Positions 45,534-57,049 of a DNA stretch of 64,000 nucleotides are shown here, piece after piece. The notes beneath the pieces were generated by a model that had not been told where the DNA came from, ran no database searches, and was given only the letters and a program-made list of their open reading frames with translations. Location of the stretch: the NCBI GenBank assembly GCA_027257055.1, contig JAPVLO010000039.1, positions 4,990,501-5,054,500 of the forward strand. The letters run 5' to 3'. A program made the position numbers and the translations under genes. Source of the stretch: Cephalopachus bancanus. Lineage: Eukaryota; Chordata; Mammalia; Primates; Tarsiidae. The first letter of the stretch is position 1. Each line of letters starts with the position of its first letter.

Positions 45534-48500
45534 ATGGCGGCCTCCACGGGCCGCTGGCTTCTCTTCCTGCTTGCGCCGCTCGGCATCCTCGGGGAGGCGT
45601 CCGGCGCCCTCGGCTCGGGGTGAGTGCAACTCCTGGGGCGAGCCTGGCTCGGGGGTCCCCTGCCTTCCGCGCTCACGGCCGCCCCGTCCCCGCAGGGCCT
45701 CCCGCGACGACGATCTGCTGCTGCCCTACCCCCGCGCGCGCGCACGGCGGCCCCGGGACTGCACGCGGGTGCGCGCCGGCAACCGCGAGCACGAGAGCTG
45801 GGCCCCGCCCCTTGCGACCCCCGTCGCCGGCGGCCTGGCCGTGCGCCCTTCGTGTCGCACTTCGGGGGGCGCGCGGTGGCCGGCCACCTGACGCGGGCCG
45901 CGGCGCCCCTGCGCGCCTTCTCGGTGCTGGAGCCCGGCGGGCCCGGCGGCTGCGCGGCTAGGCGCCGAGCCACGGTGGAGGAGACTGTGCGGGCGGCCGG
46001 CTGCCGCGTCGCCCAGAACGGCGGCTTCTTCCGCATGGATACGGGCGAGTGCCTGGGGAACGTGGTGAGCGACCAGCGGCGGGTGAGCAGCTCCGGGGGG
46101 CTGCAGAACGCGCAGTTCGGGATCCGCCGCGACGGGACCCTGGTCACCGGGTGAGGAGGCAGAGAGCCCCCGTGCTGTCGAGGGCAGAGGGCCTGAGCTG
46201 TGGGTTTCGTAGCTGCGCCGCCGTGTGCAAGTCGCTTAATGAAGTTGAGCCTACGTTTCCTCATCTGCGGAATGGGGGTAGTTGATACAGTCCTTAAAGA
46301 GTTTGTTCATCATCCGGTGTGACTGAGCACTTGTTTGTGTCAGGCAATGTGCGTGCGCCCCGAGAATATGGCAGTGAACAAATACATAAAGTCTATCTTA
46401 ACGGACGTCCCCATTACTAGGAAAATAAACAAAAGCCAGGTAAATAATAAAGAGAAAGTCTGATTGTTGTGTGAGCCGTGAAGCAATGAACCGGGTGAAC
46501 TCGTCTTAAATAGTGTTGATTTTAGGGAGAATGATCAGGAACAGGACTGTCTGAGAATGTGACCTCTGATTTGAGACTTGAAGGTTAATCACAAATCAGC
46601 CAAGGTCAGTGTAAGACGAGTGATTAAAGAAAATTAATTAGAGGGAAAGGAAAGAAAGGCTGGCCCTAAAGAAGAACCAGCAGCTTTGTTCTCTTGCAGG
46701 CCCCTTATAAAACTCCAGTCGAGGCTTATCTGACTCCAAGAAGCAGTTTAGGGAGTTTGAGCGGTGGCCTGGCCTCAAGATGCAAGTGTCGGCACTGTTG
46801 GGTGCTGCTGGTCCCACGGCCCTGAGGGGCAGATGTTCACACTAAACCAGTCCCTATCAGGATGTTGTTAATCACTGTCTCTGAAATGCAGCCTTAGAAA
46901 AGCAAACACTGACAGTCAGTACCAAGCAGTTACCAGTCACATAGCTTTGGGCTGCAGTCGGGAAATCAGATGTTGGCAGTAAGGCAATTAGTAACAGGAC
47001 GCTGTTAGAGCAGAGTGTTAGCTTTTGGGGCATTTCAACTCTGTGCTCAGTTTGTGAGGTTCACATGATGAGTTGTTTTAACTACAACCTCCTCTCCCAT
47101 CCCCCTACAAGCCCTATCAGTCAGAACTGGAAGGAGAGTATTCTGGTCAGAAGGAACAGCAAGTGCAAAGGCTCAGAGGTGCAGGGGGGCTTGGTGTGTT
47201 TGTGAAGAATGAAATAGGAGCAGAGTGTCAGAGGATGACAAGACTGATGATTTGGATTATTTAAAATTATGTGACTTTTTAAAAGCTTGCTGTAATCCCG
47301 CTTGGAGACTGGGTCGGAGGAGTCAGAGTAGAAGCAAGGAGGCCAGGGAAGAGACTGTGACAGGTTTCACGTAATACACTGGGTTGAGGGCCTGGAGATT
47401 GAGGGCCATGAAAGGATGAGATCTGTTGTAGGGTGGTTGTTTCAACCAAACAAAACATCTACAGTTTACAAAGGTATGTGGGGCATGTTAGAACCCTGCT
47501 GGCTTCAACTGTGACAACAGGGAGATTCCCAGGGCTGTAAAATGCCCCAGCCACACTCAGGCCCAGACGCGTCTGGGGCAGGAGACGGAGGGACCAAGCA
47601 GCCAGGCTGAGGCAGGTGGGGGAGGAGCCCACTCCTGCTGCTGCTGCTGCTGGTGAGTGAGCCTCATGCCTTGCCCGTGCCCAGGTACCTGTCGGAGGAG
47701 GAGGTCCTGGACACCGAGAATCCATTTGTGCAGCTGCTGAGCGGGGTCGTGTGGCTGATTCGCAATGGAAGCATCTACATTAACGAGAGCCAGGCCACCG
47801 AGTGCGATGAGACGCAGGAGACAGGTGGGGGGAGGGGAGGCTGTTGGCAATAGGGCTCTTGAGAACCAGGGACGGTGGGAGGAGCCCCTCTTAAGTCCTT
47901 CAGCAAGTGTTTATTGGGCAGCTATTGTGTGCCCAGCACTGTTCTGGGCACTGGAGAGTCGTGGGTGTTAAGGCAGCCTCATATGGAATATCAAGAAATG
48001 AAATGGTTATATAACATACTGAAGAGAGTTGGTAAGTGCTGGGAAAGGAAAGGAGAGGTGGGGGGAGGGGAGGAATGAGGACAGGAACTATGGCAGGGGA
48101 TAGAGAAGCACCGCTAGTACGTTCCTTCTCCACCAGCAGCATCAGCATCACACGAGAATTTGTTCTAAATGTCTCGCCTATCTCAGACCTACAGAATTAA
48201 AGTCCCTAGAGAGGAGGCCCAAGAGTCTGTATTTCAGTGAGCTCCCCTGATGGATGCTCAAGACCGAGAACCACTGGGGTGCAGAAGGGACACCACAGCC
48301 CTGATGTGGACACAGGACTGGTTTGTTTGTTTGTTTTTTTGAATTGGAGTCTCACTCAGTCGCCCAGACTGGAGTGCAGTGGCCGCTCCTGGCCACCGCA
48401 GCCTCGACCTGCTGGGCTCCGGCAATCCTTCCGCCTCAGCCTTCCAAGTAGCTGGAACTACAGGCGCACACTGCCACGCTCAGCTAATTCTTTTGATTTA

Positions 48501-51500
48501 TTGTAGAGATGAGGTCTCGCCAAGTTGCCCAGGCGGGTCTCGAACCCGCGGGCTCAGGCAATTCACTCCCCTCGGCCTCCCAAAGCGCGGGATTACAGGC
48601 TGAGCCACCGAGCCCGGCCCACAGGCTGGTTTTGAGTGGGCAGTCAGGAAAGGCCTCACTGAGGCGGCGATCTTAGAAGGAACAAGTCATGGGAAGGGCT
48701 GGGGAGCAGGACAGTTCCCAGGCAGAGGGAACAGAAAGTGACTGCAGGCTGGTGAGGGTCCCTGGAGGTGGGGCAGGAGGAAGAAAAGGCCAGGAGGTCC
48801 TGCTGGGCTTTGGGATCTTGTTCTAAGAACAGGGAAAGCTATCAGAGGGTTTTCACCTGGAGGTGGATGTTTCTTGGTTTATGTGTAAGAAGAGCCCCTG
48901 GCTCTGTGGGGACCAATGGGGCAGTGGGAGGCAATGAGACCAGTGAGGAGACTGCTGTGCGTCCCCGGGGGGATGCTGGTGTCTGAGAAGGTAGGAGGAG
49001 GGGGCAGGAACCCCAAGGGGCCAGTGACTAGCCAGGCTGCCTCTTCTCCAGGTTCCTTTAGCAAATTTGTGAACGTGATATCAGCCAGGACGGCCGTGGG
49101 CCATGACCGGAAGGGACAGCTGGTGCTCTTCCATGCAGATGGCCAGACGGAGCAGCGTGGGTGAGTCTTGGGAGCTGAGGCTGCTGGGACCCAGCTTGGT
49201 CCTGCTGAAGGGTCCAGCAGACCCCTGGCAGCCATCCTTCTGACCCCAGCTGCTCCTGGGATCCTCACACCCATCTGTGCCCCACCTCCCACTTGAAGAG
49301 GGTCCCCAGGTCTCTCCCATGTTCAAGAACTCATCACCCTCCCCACACTTCCCTCAGTGCCCCAGTGCTAGGCCTCATCTCTCCAGGGCCCGCTGAGGAT
49401 GCAAGGACTGATCACAGCGTTAGCAGAGAAGAGATGGGTTCCAGTCCCTGCTCGGCCATCGCTGGCTCTGTGCCACGTCAGGTCACTCAGCCTCTCTGAG
49501 CGACAGATCTGTCCTCTGTAAAGAGTGGATTTGTTTGCTGTGGATGCATAACTCATTAGCACAAACTTAGCTTCACACAACACCCCTGTGTTCTAAGCCA
49601 CCCTCTGTGGCTTAGAAATTCGGAGCACTTGACTGGGAGTGTCCTGTGCCCAGGACATCCCACGGACAAAAGATATGGGTCAGGCAGATGCCTGGAGCAT
49701 CTGAGAAGGGACCTTCTCCCAAGCTCACTCCGGCTGTTGGCAGAGCCCGGTGCCTCTGGGCTGTGAACCTGGGGTCTTTGTCTCTTTCTACATGTGTCCC
49801 TCCTCCAGCCCTCAAACCTTAAAGGGGTGTTCGGTCCCTCCCATGTCCCCACTTGTCCTCGACCTCAGCCGAAGCTCTGCCTTCGAGGCTCCTGGGGCCC
49901 TGCCCAGACAACCCAGGCCAGTTTTCCTCCCGTAAGGACGCAGGTGCCATATGACAACACAGTCACGGGCAAGATCTCAGATGGTCACAGTTTCCAGAGA
50001 TCGGGACAGGACATCTTTGGGGGGCCACTTAGCAATGTACCTGCCTCCGTGGACATGGTGCCATCCACTGTTGGTGGTAAGATGAGTCCAACTAGGAGCC
50101 ATGGCAGGCACTGAGCGACACCCCTGTCGTGCTGCAGCATCAATCTATGGGAGATGGCAGAGTTCCTGCTGAAACAGGACGTCGTCAATGCCATCAACCT
50201 GGATGGGGGCGGCTCTGCCACCTTCGTGCACAACGGGACCTTGGCCAGCTACCCGTCAGACCACTGGTGAGCTTGTCAGGCCTTCCCTCACAAGGCCAAA
50301 GTCCAGGCCTGCCCTGCCCATCTCGTTCAGCCAGTATTGAGTGCCTATTGTGTGCCAAGCCCTAGGGGTTCAAGAGTGAGCAGAACCAGGCGGATTGGCT
50401 CATAGCTGTAATCCCAGCACTTTGGGAGGTGGAGGTGAGAGGACTGCCTGAGTCCAGGGGTTCAAGACCAGCCTGGTCAACTTGGTGAGACCTCGTCTCT
50501 ACAGTAAATCAAAAAAATTAGTCTGGCGTGGTGGTGTGCGCCTGTGGTTCCAGCTACTTGAAAGGCTGAGGTGGAAGGGTCACCTGAGCCCAGCAGGTCA
50601 AGGCTGTGGTGGCCGTGAGCATGCCACTGCACTCCAGCCTGGGTGACAGAGTGAGACTCTGACTCAAAAAAGAAATGAACAGAAAGCGCCACAGCCCCTC
50701 CCTCCCTCGTACCCCCAGCCCAGGGACATGGTCAGTTGGTCAGGAAAGATCTCCCTGGGGATAGTGGCATGAGACCTGAGATCTGAAGGGTGAGGCAGTG
50801 AGGCATGGTGGGAGAGCTGTCTGTGGTGAGGACACTGCATGTGCAAAAGCCCTGGTACGAGAGGGATTGTAGCAAGCAAAAGAAGCCTTGAGAGGCCAGA
50901 GAAGTGAGAGGGGAGAGAGGCAGGGAGGGACAGCCCCCATGGACTGCAGGAGGGGTTGAGCAGCCGGCTGGGATGGCCTCTCCTCACACACCGCATCCCT
51001 TGCAGCCAGGACAACATGTGGCGCTGTCCCCGCCATGTGACCACCGTGGTGTGTGTGCATGAGCCCCGCTGCCAGCCGCCTGACTGCCACGGCCACGGCA
51101 CCTGTGTGGAGGGGCGCTGCCATTGCACCGGGAGCTTCACCGGCCCCGGCTGCGGGGAGCTGGACTGCGGCCCTGCCAACTGCAGCCACCATGGACTGTG
51201 CACGGAAAGTGAGTGGGGGCTTCAGGGAGGTGGCTCTTGCTGGGCCCCGTCTTGCGTGGGCCTCACCTGGGCTCTTTTGTCTCATTCCGGCAGCTGGGTG
51301 CCGCTGCGATGCAGGATGGACCGGGCCCAACTGCAGCGAAGGTACCAACTGCCAGGTCCCCTTCTCCGCCCCGGCAGATGGGGGGAGGGTGGTCCCAGCA
51401 GCCCCAACTCCCCACTGCCTTGGAGTTTGCTGGCCTCTGGCTGCTGCAGCAGGTTCCACAGACTGGGCCGCTAAACAGCAGAATGTATCCTTCATGTTCT

Positions 51501-54219
51501 GGAGGCCACATGCCAACAGTCCAGGTGTTGGTGGCCACGCCCCCTTCAGCAGCTCTGCGGGAGGGTCTGACCTTGCCCCTGCCAGCTCTCCATGGCTCCC
51601 AGCTGCTTGGTTTGGGGCTGTGTCCCCCATCTCTGCCCCATCACCCCACAGCCTCATGCTTTTGTGTGTCCAGACCCCCTCCATTCCCTTACAAGGACTA
51701 AGCCTTGGCTCCAGGGCCTGTCTCAAGTCCAGGCTGATCTCATCTCAAGGTCCCAACTTAGGGGCACCTGCCAGGGCCCTGCTTCCTAATACTGTCACAT
51801 CGGGGGCTGCCTGGGGCAGCCGGGGCCTTCCCCTTCAACCCAGCTCTGCACACACCTGAGGGCCATCCCATCACGCCCAGAAAGCCTCGAACACCAGAGG
51901 CCTTGACTTCCATCCTCCTGCTTTCCCCCACAGAGTGTGCCCTTGGCTGGCACGGGCCAGGCTGCCAGAGGCCTTGTGAGTGTGAACACCAGTGTCCCTG
52001 CGACCCCCAGACAGGCAACTGCAGCGTCTCCGGAGGTACAGGCTCCTCCTGGGACCCCGCAGGTGGGGGCAGACCTTCCCTCTCCAGCCCCTTCAGCCTC
52101 TCCCTGGTGTCTTACAGTGAAGCTGTGTCTCCAGCCATCCGAGGCCACCCTGAGGACGGGTGAACTCTCCTTTTTCACCGGGTGAGTGCTTCTGTGGGAG
52201 CCTGGGGCTAGGGTAGGAGGAATCTCCCCTTCCTGCGAGGCCTGGTCTCTGCCTGGGACTGAGTGAGGCTAGGAAGTGGCGTATGGGCCCCCAGGTGACG
52301 TTTCTCTCATATAAGCATGGGGAGAGTCACCGCTGATGCTGGCAGCCACCTGACAGTTCAGGGGGATGGTGAGAAGGGCCCCGGGCCACCAGCCAGGAGG
52401 GGTCGGGGAAGGCCTTGAAGGCTCATGAGTGATTTCCTCAGCTCCTAGAGCAGAGGCATAGAGATCTGGGGCGCTCTCATCACTGCTCAGGCCCCTTGTG
52501 TGCTCAAACCTCGTGTTGGTAATTTTCTTCCTATTTTCCAGTGTGGCGGGCCACAAACTTGATCACTATGAGAACTTATTAAGAGATTTCCGGCTGGGCA
52601 CAATGGCTTATAACCATAATCCCAGCACTTTGGGAGGCCAAGGCCAGAGGATTGCTTGAGCCCAGGAGTTCAAGACTAGCCTAGGCAACATAACAAGATC
52701 CTGTCTACCAAACACAAAAAATTAGCCGTGCATGGTGGTGTGTACCTATAGTCCCAGTAATTCAGGAGGCTGAGGCAAGAGGATCACCTGAGCCTTGGGG
52801 GTTGAGGCTGCAGTGAGCTGTGATTGTGCCACTGCACTCCATCCTGGGCAGCAGAGTAATACTCTGCCTGCATAGGTTTGGGGTGGAGCCCGAGAATCTG
52901 CATTTTCAGCACCATCCCAGTTGAAGCTGATGCTGCTGGCCAGGATTCCACTTTGAGAAGCCTTGTTCTGGTGGCTCTACCTCTGACAGCCCAGTCCCAG
53001 ACTCTGGAAGTAGAAACTAGGTGGGGTATAAATGGAAGGCTTCTAGGGCACTGGGATCTCTCAAATCTGTAGACCCCCTTCCCTCCTGGAGCTCCTGGCC
53101 AGGTACACCGTGTGAAGCTCTGCAGGCTCAGGACCAGGCCTGGAGCAGATGCCCTGGAGCGCCCAATGTGAAAACGCATCAGGTGGAGACTGTCAGAATC
53201 CCCTGAGCCACATGCCCCAGGCCTTACGTCCAGGCTCCATGGGTGTGAGGCTTAGAGTCCCCCTGCCCTGCAGACCTGGACCCATCGCAGCTGTCAGCTG
53301 GGAGGAGAGCCGATGGGGCCTGGCAGTGGCCCAGCCCCTGGGCATCGTGTGTGTGGCTGCTTCTGCATTAGGGACTTCTGCCCAAGATCCATTCATATGT
53401 AGGAAATAAATACCCTGTCCTTGTCCCCTGCCAACTCACTGTCTTGGAGGAAGGGGGACTGCTTCCCCCTACTCTGTCTGCTTTAGGGACCCTGGAGCAC
53501 AGCCCAGAGCCTCTGAGCGCCCAGTCTCTGAGGTCAGCTTCCCCTGGAGCTCAGGAGGCAAACAGATCCTTTCAGGCCCAATGAGGTCCCCAGCTGGGTT
53601 TTATTCTGCCTACACTGTTTTTAAAATATTTTTAATTTAGCTGGGTATGGTGGCATGCTCTTACAGTCCCAGCTACTCAGGAGGCTGAGGTTGGAGGATG
53701 GCTGAGCCCAGGTGTTGGAAGCTGCAGTGAGCTATGATCACGCTACTGTACTCTAGCCTGGGCCCGGTCTCTTTAAAAAAATCTGAAAATCAGTAACATA
53801 CAAGAAAAAGTAGGCACTCTTGAAATATCAGGAATTGTGACAGCACTGGCCTGCGTTGGGACTGTCCCTGGTGTCCTCTGCACATGACCTGTTTTGTCCA
53901 TAACATTCCCTGTGTAGTACCTGACTTAGTGCCACCTGTTCTGAGTGGAGGGGGGAGCCTCTCCAGTGCTCATCTAGCAGCCCCCACTCAGGGCATCTCT
54001 TCTGCCCACAGGACCACCTGGCTGGCCCTGACCCTGGCCCTGGTCTTCCTCCTGCTCATCAGCACCGCGGCAAACCTGTCCCTGCTCCTCTCCAGAGTGG
54101 AGAGGAACCGGCACCTGGATGGGGACTACGCGTACCACCCGCTGCAGGAGCTGAACTCGGAGGTCCCAGCTGCTGAGAAGGAGCAGCCCGGGGGCGCCCA
54201 CAACCCCTTCAAGGACTGA
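45534..54219 (+). CDS. NAGPA: NAGPA, mannose-6-phosphate uncovering enzyme (frameshift in exon 2 as given)
   Basis: Trans-Golgi type-I membrane phosphodiester glycosidase. It removes the covering GlcNAc from lysosomal hydrolases, exposing mannose-6-phosphate. Ten exons: 45534-45619, 45696-46150, 47685-47824, 49052-49160, 50138-50266, 51006-51208, 51294-51341, 51934-52035, 52118-52181, 54012-54219. Seen in order: signal peptide (residues 1-25); basic propeptide site RARARRPR; catalytic domain with NGGFFRM and [10 protein letters not shown]; cysteine-rich EGF-like region (exons 6-8); membrane span [14 protein letters not shown]; and a cytosolic tail with YHPL, a YXX-phi sorting signal, ending NPFKD. 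Exon 2 lacks one base near 45843-45849: the frame enters at GGLAVR and would stop at 45891, while the expected sequence resumes as [14 protein letters not shown] in the next frame. Allowing for that base, phases agree throughout and the product is 514 residues, one shorter than human. A sequencing error or a null allele are both possible. Confidence 0.94.
46151..47684 (+). other. NAGPA intron 2 with old repeat remnants
   Basis: No coding exon is visible. About 46195-46400 resembles MIR in sense orientation (tttcctcatctgcggaatggg). About 46540-47450 contains phrases such as gaacagcaagtgcaaaggc, typical of an old interspersed repeat whose family I cannot name. Similar text recurs at about 48640-48990 and 50700-50900. 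Confidence 0.45.
48120..48290. mobile_element. MER5-type DNA element
   Basis: Contains 'caccagcagcatcagcatcac', 'aggcccaagagtctgtatttcag' and 'gagaaccactggggt', the MER5A layout. Confidence 0.7.
48333..48620 (-). mobile_element. Young local-subfamily SINE, antisense
   Basis: In NAGPA intron 3. Hairpin GCGGG/CCCGC at 48533-48549. Flanked by ACAGG-CTGGTTT repeats. Confidence 0.92.
49500..49800 (+). mobile_element. Probable LTR-type repeat remnant
   Basis: Degenerate text (gctgtggatgcataactcatta ... gtggcttagaaattcgg) recalls the same repeat family as 55540-55880. It is interrupted and diverged. Confidence 0.35.
50383..50676 (+). mobile_element. Alu-type SINE
   Basis: Dimer in NAGPA intron 5, inserted in an older repeat with (gtgcctattgtgtgccaagccc) on its left. 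Confidence 0.87.
52592..52872 (+). mobile_element. Alu-type SINE, AluJ-like
   Basis: Dimer in the last NAGPA intron, ending directly in a MER5-like stretch (52872-52975: gagcccgagaatctgcattttcag). Confidence 0.86.
53636..53790 (+). mobile_element. Alu-type right-arm fragment
   Basis: Right arm only, 220 bp upstream of the last NAGPA exon. Confidence 0.78.
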
Positions 54220-54740
54220 ATCTGTTGGGCGGCCTGTCCCAAAGGCTTGTCTGGCTTCTGCAGGGGAAGTTCCACGGTTGCTGGCCCGGATTGCCTGAGC
54301 AGCCCCAGCACTGCAGCCAACCTTCTACTGCACCTGTGCCTCGGCCCCTGCAGCCCAGCAATACGGCGCTCCCTGGAGAGAGGCCGTCTCCTCGCCTGCC
54401 TGTGTCTGCTGCTCCAGAGGCCTGGGCCCTGGGAGGCCTGCACTGCTGCCAAAGAGTCTCCCACCCCCCGTGGAAGGGGCTGCTGGGGAACCGAGCTCAG
54501 TGACCAAATCATAGCGAAGTGACAGAGCTCGGCCAGCAACCCCCCGGACCGGGTGGGCTAAAGGGATGGGTCTCTGCCTTCCTAGCTCAGGGGACCCTTT
54601 CGCTGCAGACCTTGTCGCCGGATTTGCCAGCTAGAATTCAACTTCCTGTGGTAGGAAGCTCCTTAGAAGAAGGGATGGGGGTGATCATGTTTACAGACCT
54701 GTTCTGTCATCCTGCTGCCAACAGATTTTTCTATCACTTG

Positions 54741-54746
54741 AATAAA
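54741..54746 (+). terminator. NAGPA poly(A) signal AATAAA
   Basis: AATAAA 522 bp after the NAGPA stop codon, preceded by a T-rich stretch and followed by GTGGGGTCTG, consistent with a GU-rich downstream element. Confidence 0.75.
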
Positions 54747-54944
54747 TTGATATAGTAAAAGAGCCACCAGGTGGGGTCTGAACTCTGAATCGGGGACTCG
54801 GGGGCACTCCTAGGTCTTAACACACGGAGCTTAACCTGAGACAGATCACAGCAGGTAGCCCAGAGCCAAGTCCAGCTCCCTGAGTATCTGCTTAATCCAG
54901 TGCTTCTCAAAGTTATGCACGCAAGTCATCAGAGGTCTGGGTTT

Positions 54945-55240
54945 TTGTTTTGTTTTGTTTTTTTGAGTCCGATGTCTTACTCTGTTACCCCAGGCTGGAG
55001 GGCTGTGAACGCTCATGGCTACAGCAGCCTTGACCTGGGCTTATGCAGTCCATCTGCCTCAGCCTTCCAAATTGCTGGAACTATGTGCACTACCACATCC
55101 GGCTAATTTTTTTATTGTAGAGACAAGGTCTCTCCAAGTTACCCAGGCTGGTCTTGAACCCCTGGGCTCAGGCAATCCCCTCGACTCAGCCTCCCAAAGT
55201 CCCAGGATTACAGGCATGAACCACCACACCCGGCCTGGTT
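54945..55240 (-). mobile_element. Alu-type SINE, antisense
   Basis: Shortened dimer just past the NAGPA 3' end, inserted in a MER5-like fragment (54890-54940). Confidence 0.85.
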
Positions 55241-55539
55241 TCTCTTTTACAGGTGAGACATTCGACAGCCCTGGTGGACACTCACACAAGGCAGCAATAT
55301 TGTCACAGCCCCAGTGGCGGCTTCACTTGAAATGTGACTTGCCTAGCTTTGTCAGTTTGTCCCTCCTGAGCCCAGGAGGTCAATGGCCTGTGAAGGGTCT
55401 CCAGGAAGTGCCTGTAAGGTCTCCATGAATATTTATGTCACTGCCCTTAGCAGCTTTTGGGGGAGGAGTAGAGGGGGGAGGGGCTGCAGCTTTCAGTGTG
55501 TCCTCATATAGACCCATACTCCTGGACCGTGGGGTCACT

Positions 55540-55880
55540 ATTAGTTAGCTATTGCTGCATAGTCACCCCCAAAAGTGGCTTGAATCAAGCAGCCATTGTG
55601 TCTCATGATTCTAGAGTCAACTGGTCATCCTGCCAACCTGGGCTAGGATCTGTGGTTTCAGCTGGGCTGGAGTGGCAACCGCTGCTGCAGCCCGGCTCCA
55701 CCTGGTGTCTTGTCCTCTAGAAGGCTAGCTCAGGCTTAGGGCCAGGATGGAGGAGACAGGGTTCCTGAGAGAGAAGCATGCAAGGTTTCAGTGTGACCCC
55801 ACTTCTACCATGTTCCATCAGATACAGCAAGTCACCAGGCCAGCCCAGACTCGAGGGGAGGAGAAACGGGCTCTGACGCT
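55540..55880 (+). mobile_element. LTR-type repeat remnant, family uncertain
   Basis: The phrase 'gttagctattgctgcatagtcacccc' followed by 'tctcatgattctagagtcaactgg' is typical of a mammal-wide interspersed repeat, probably an ERVL-related LTR. Confidence 0.45.
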
Positions 55881-55909
55881 TCAGCTGTGGAGCCAGGCGC
55901 CTTGGGGTC

Positions 55910-56100
55910 CCTTAGGCGTATTCCTGAGAGCGGTTCCCAAGCCTGGCTTCAGGTCAGGGTGTATTCCCTGGGAACATCCTACAGCTGCAGACTCTGGATG
56001 CTGCCCAGACCCACTGAATAGGAATCTTGGGGTGGGGAGAGGATCTTGGAGTCTACAGGAAGCACCCCCAGGGGTCTGAGGCTGAGGCCCCAGCGACAAC
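55910..56100. mobile_element. MER5-type DNA element
   Basis: Contains 'gactctggatgctgcccagaccc' and 'actgaataggaatcttggggtgg'. Confidence 0.55.
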
Positions 56101-56404
56101 TGCCCTAGATGATGCTTGGCCTGAAAGCCATGATGTCGGGGGGGACACCTCTGTGTGTCACCTGCTGTGCTGGCAGCTAAGTTGGAACAGTGACAGTACT
56201 GTAAACTGGCTTAGTGGAACCTGGGCCCACAGGGAGTACAGCAGTAACCAAAGAGGGTCCGCTGTGGCATGCTAGAGGGGTCCCAGGTGAAGTGACTTGA
56301 ACACTAGGCATTGTGAGATCTCCCCTGTGGCCCCTGGGATTTCTCTTTAATTTGTCGTCACCTTTCTACCATCTTTGCCTGCCCCGCATCCAGTCCCTCT
56401 TTGA

Positions 56405-57045
56405 TATAGATTGGATGTTGTCCCTTCCAAACCTCATGTTGAAATGTCCCCAGTGTTGAAGATGGGCATGGATGGCTTGGTGCCATTCTTGGGGTCATGA
56501 GTGAGTTCTCACTCTATTTGTTCACTCAAGAGCTGGTGTGGCCACATTTATAATCCCAGCACTTTGGGAAGTCAAGGTGAGAAGACTGCTTGAGGCCAGG
56601 AGTTTGAGGTCAGCCTGGGCAACATAGTGAGACCTCGCCTCTACAAAAAAAACAAGAAGTTAGCTGGGTGTGGTGGCATGCTCCTGTAGTCCCAGTTACT
56701 CAGGAGGCTGAGATGGAAGGATCACCTAAGCCCAGGAGGCTGAGTCTGCAGCGAGCTGTGATTGTGCCACTGCACTCCAGCCTGGGCGACAGAGTGAGTC
56801 ACCAACTCAAAAAAAAAAAAAAGAGTTGGTTGTTTAAAAGGGCCTAGCTCCTCCTCCCTCTCTTGCTTTCTCTCTCACCCTGTGACGCGCCTGCTGCCTC
56901 TCCACCTTCCACCATGATTATAGCTTCCCGAGGCCTCGCCAGAAACAGATGCCAGTGCCATGTGGAATCGTGAGCCAAATAAACTTCTTTCTAAATCACC
57001 CAACCACAGGCCTTCCTTTACGGCAGCACAAAAGGGACCAACACT
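56405..57045 (+). mobile_element. MaLR-type LTR interrupted by a SINE
   Basis: 5' part 56405-56534 (gatatagattggatgttgtccc, gtgagttctcactctat) and 3' part 56823-57045 (accttccaccatgattatagcttcccgaggcc, gagccaaataaacttctttctaaa) form one MST/MLT-like LTR split by a SINE. Confidence 0.75.
56535..56822 (+). mobile_element. Alu-type SINE inside the MaLR LTR
   Basis: Flanked by AAGAG(C/T)TGGT on both sides, which marks the insertion point in the LTR. Confidence 0.87.
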
Positions 57046-57049
57046 CGCT

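Noticed and set aside
50740..51726. 328-codon minus-strand open frame
   Set aside because: It is antisense to NAGPA exons 6-7 and flanking introns in GC-rich DNA, with no splice logic or family similarity.
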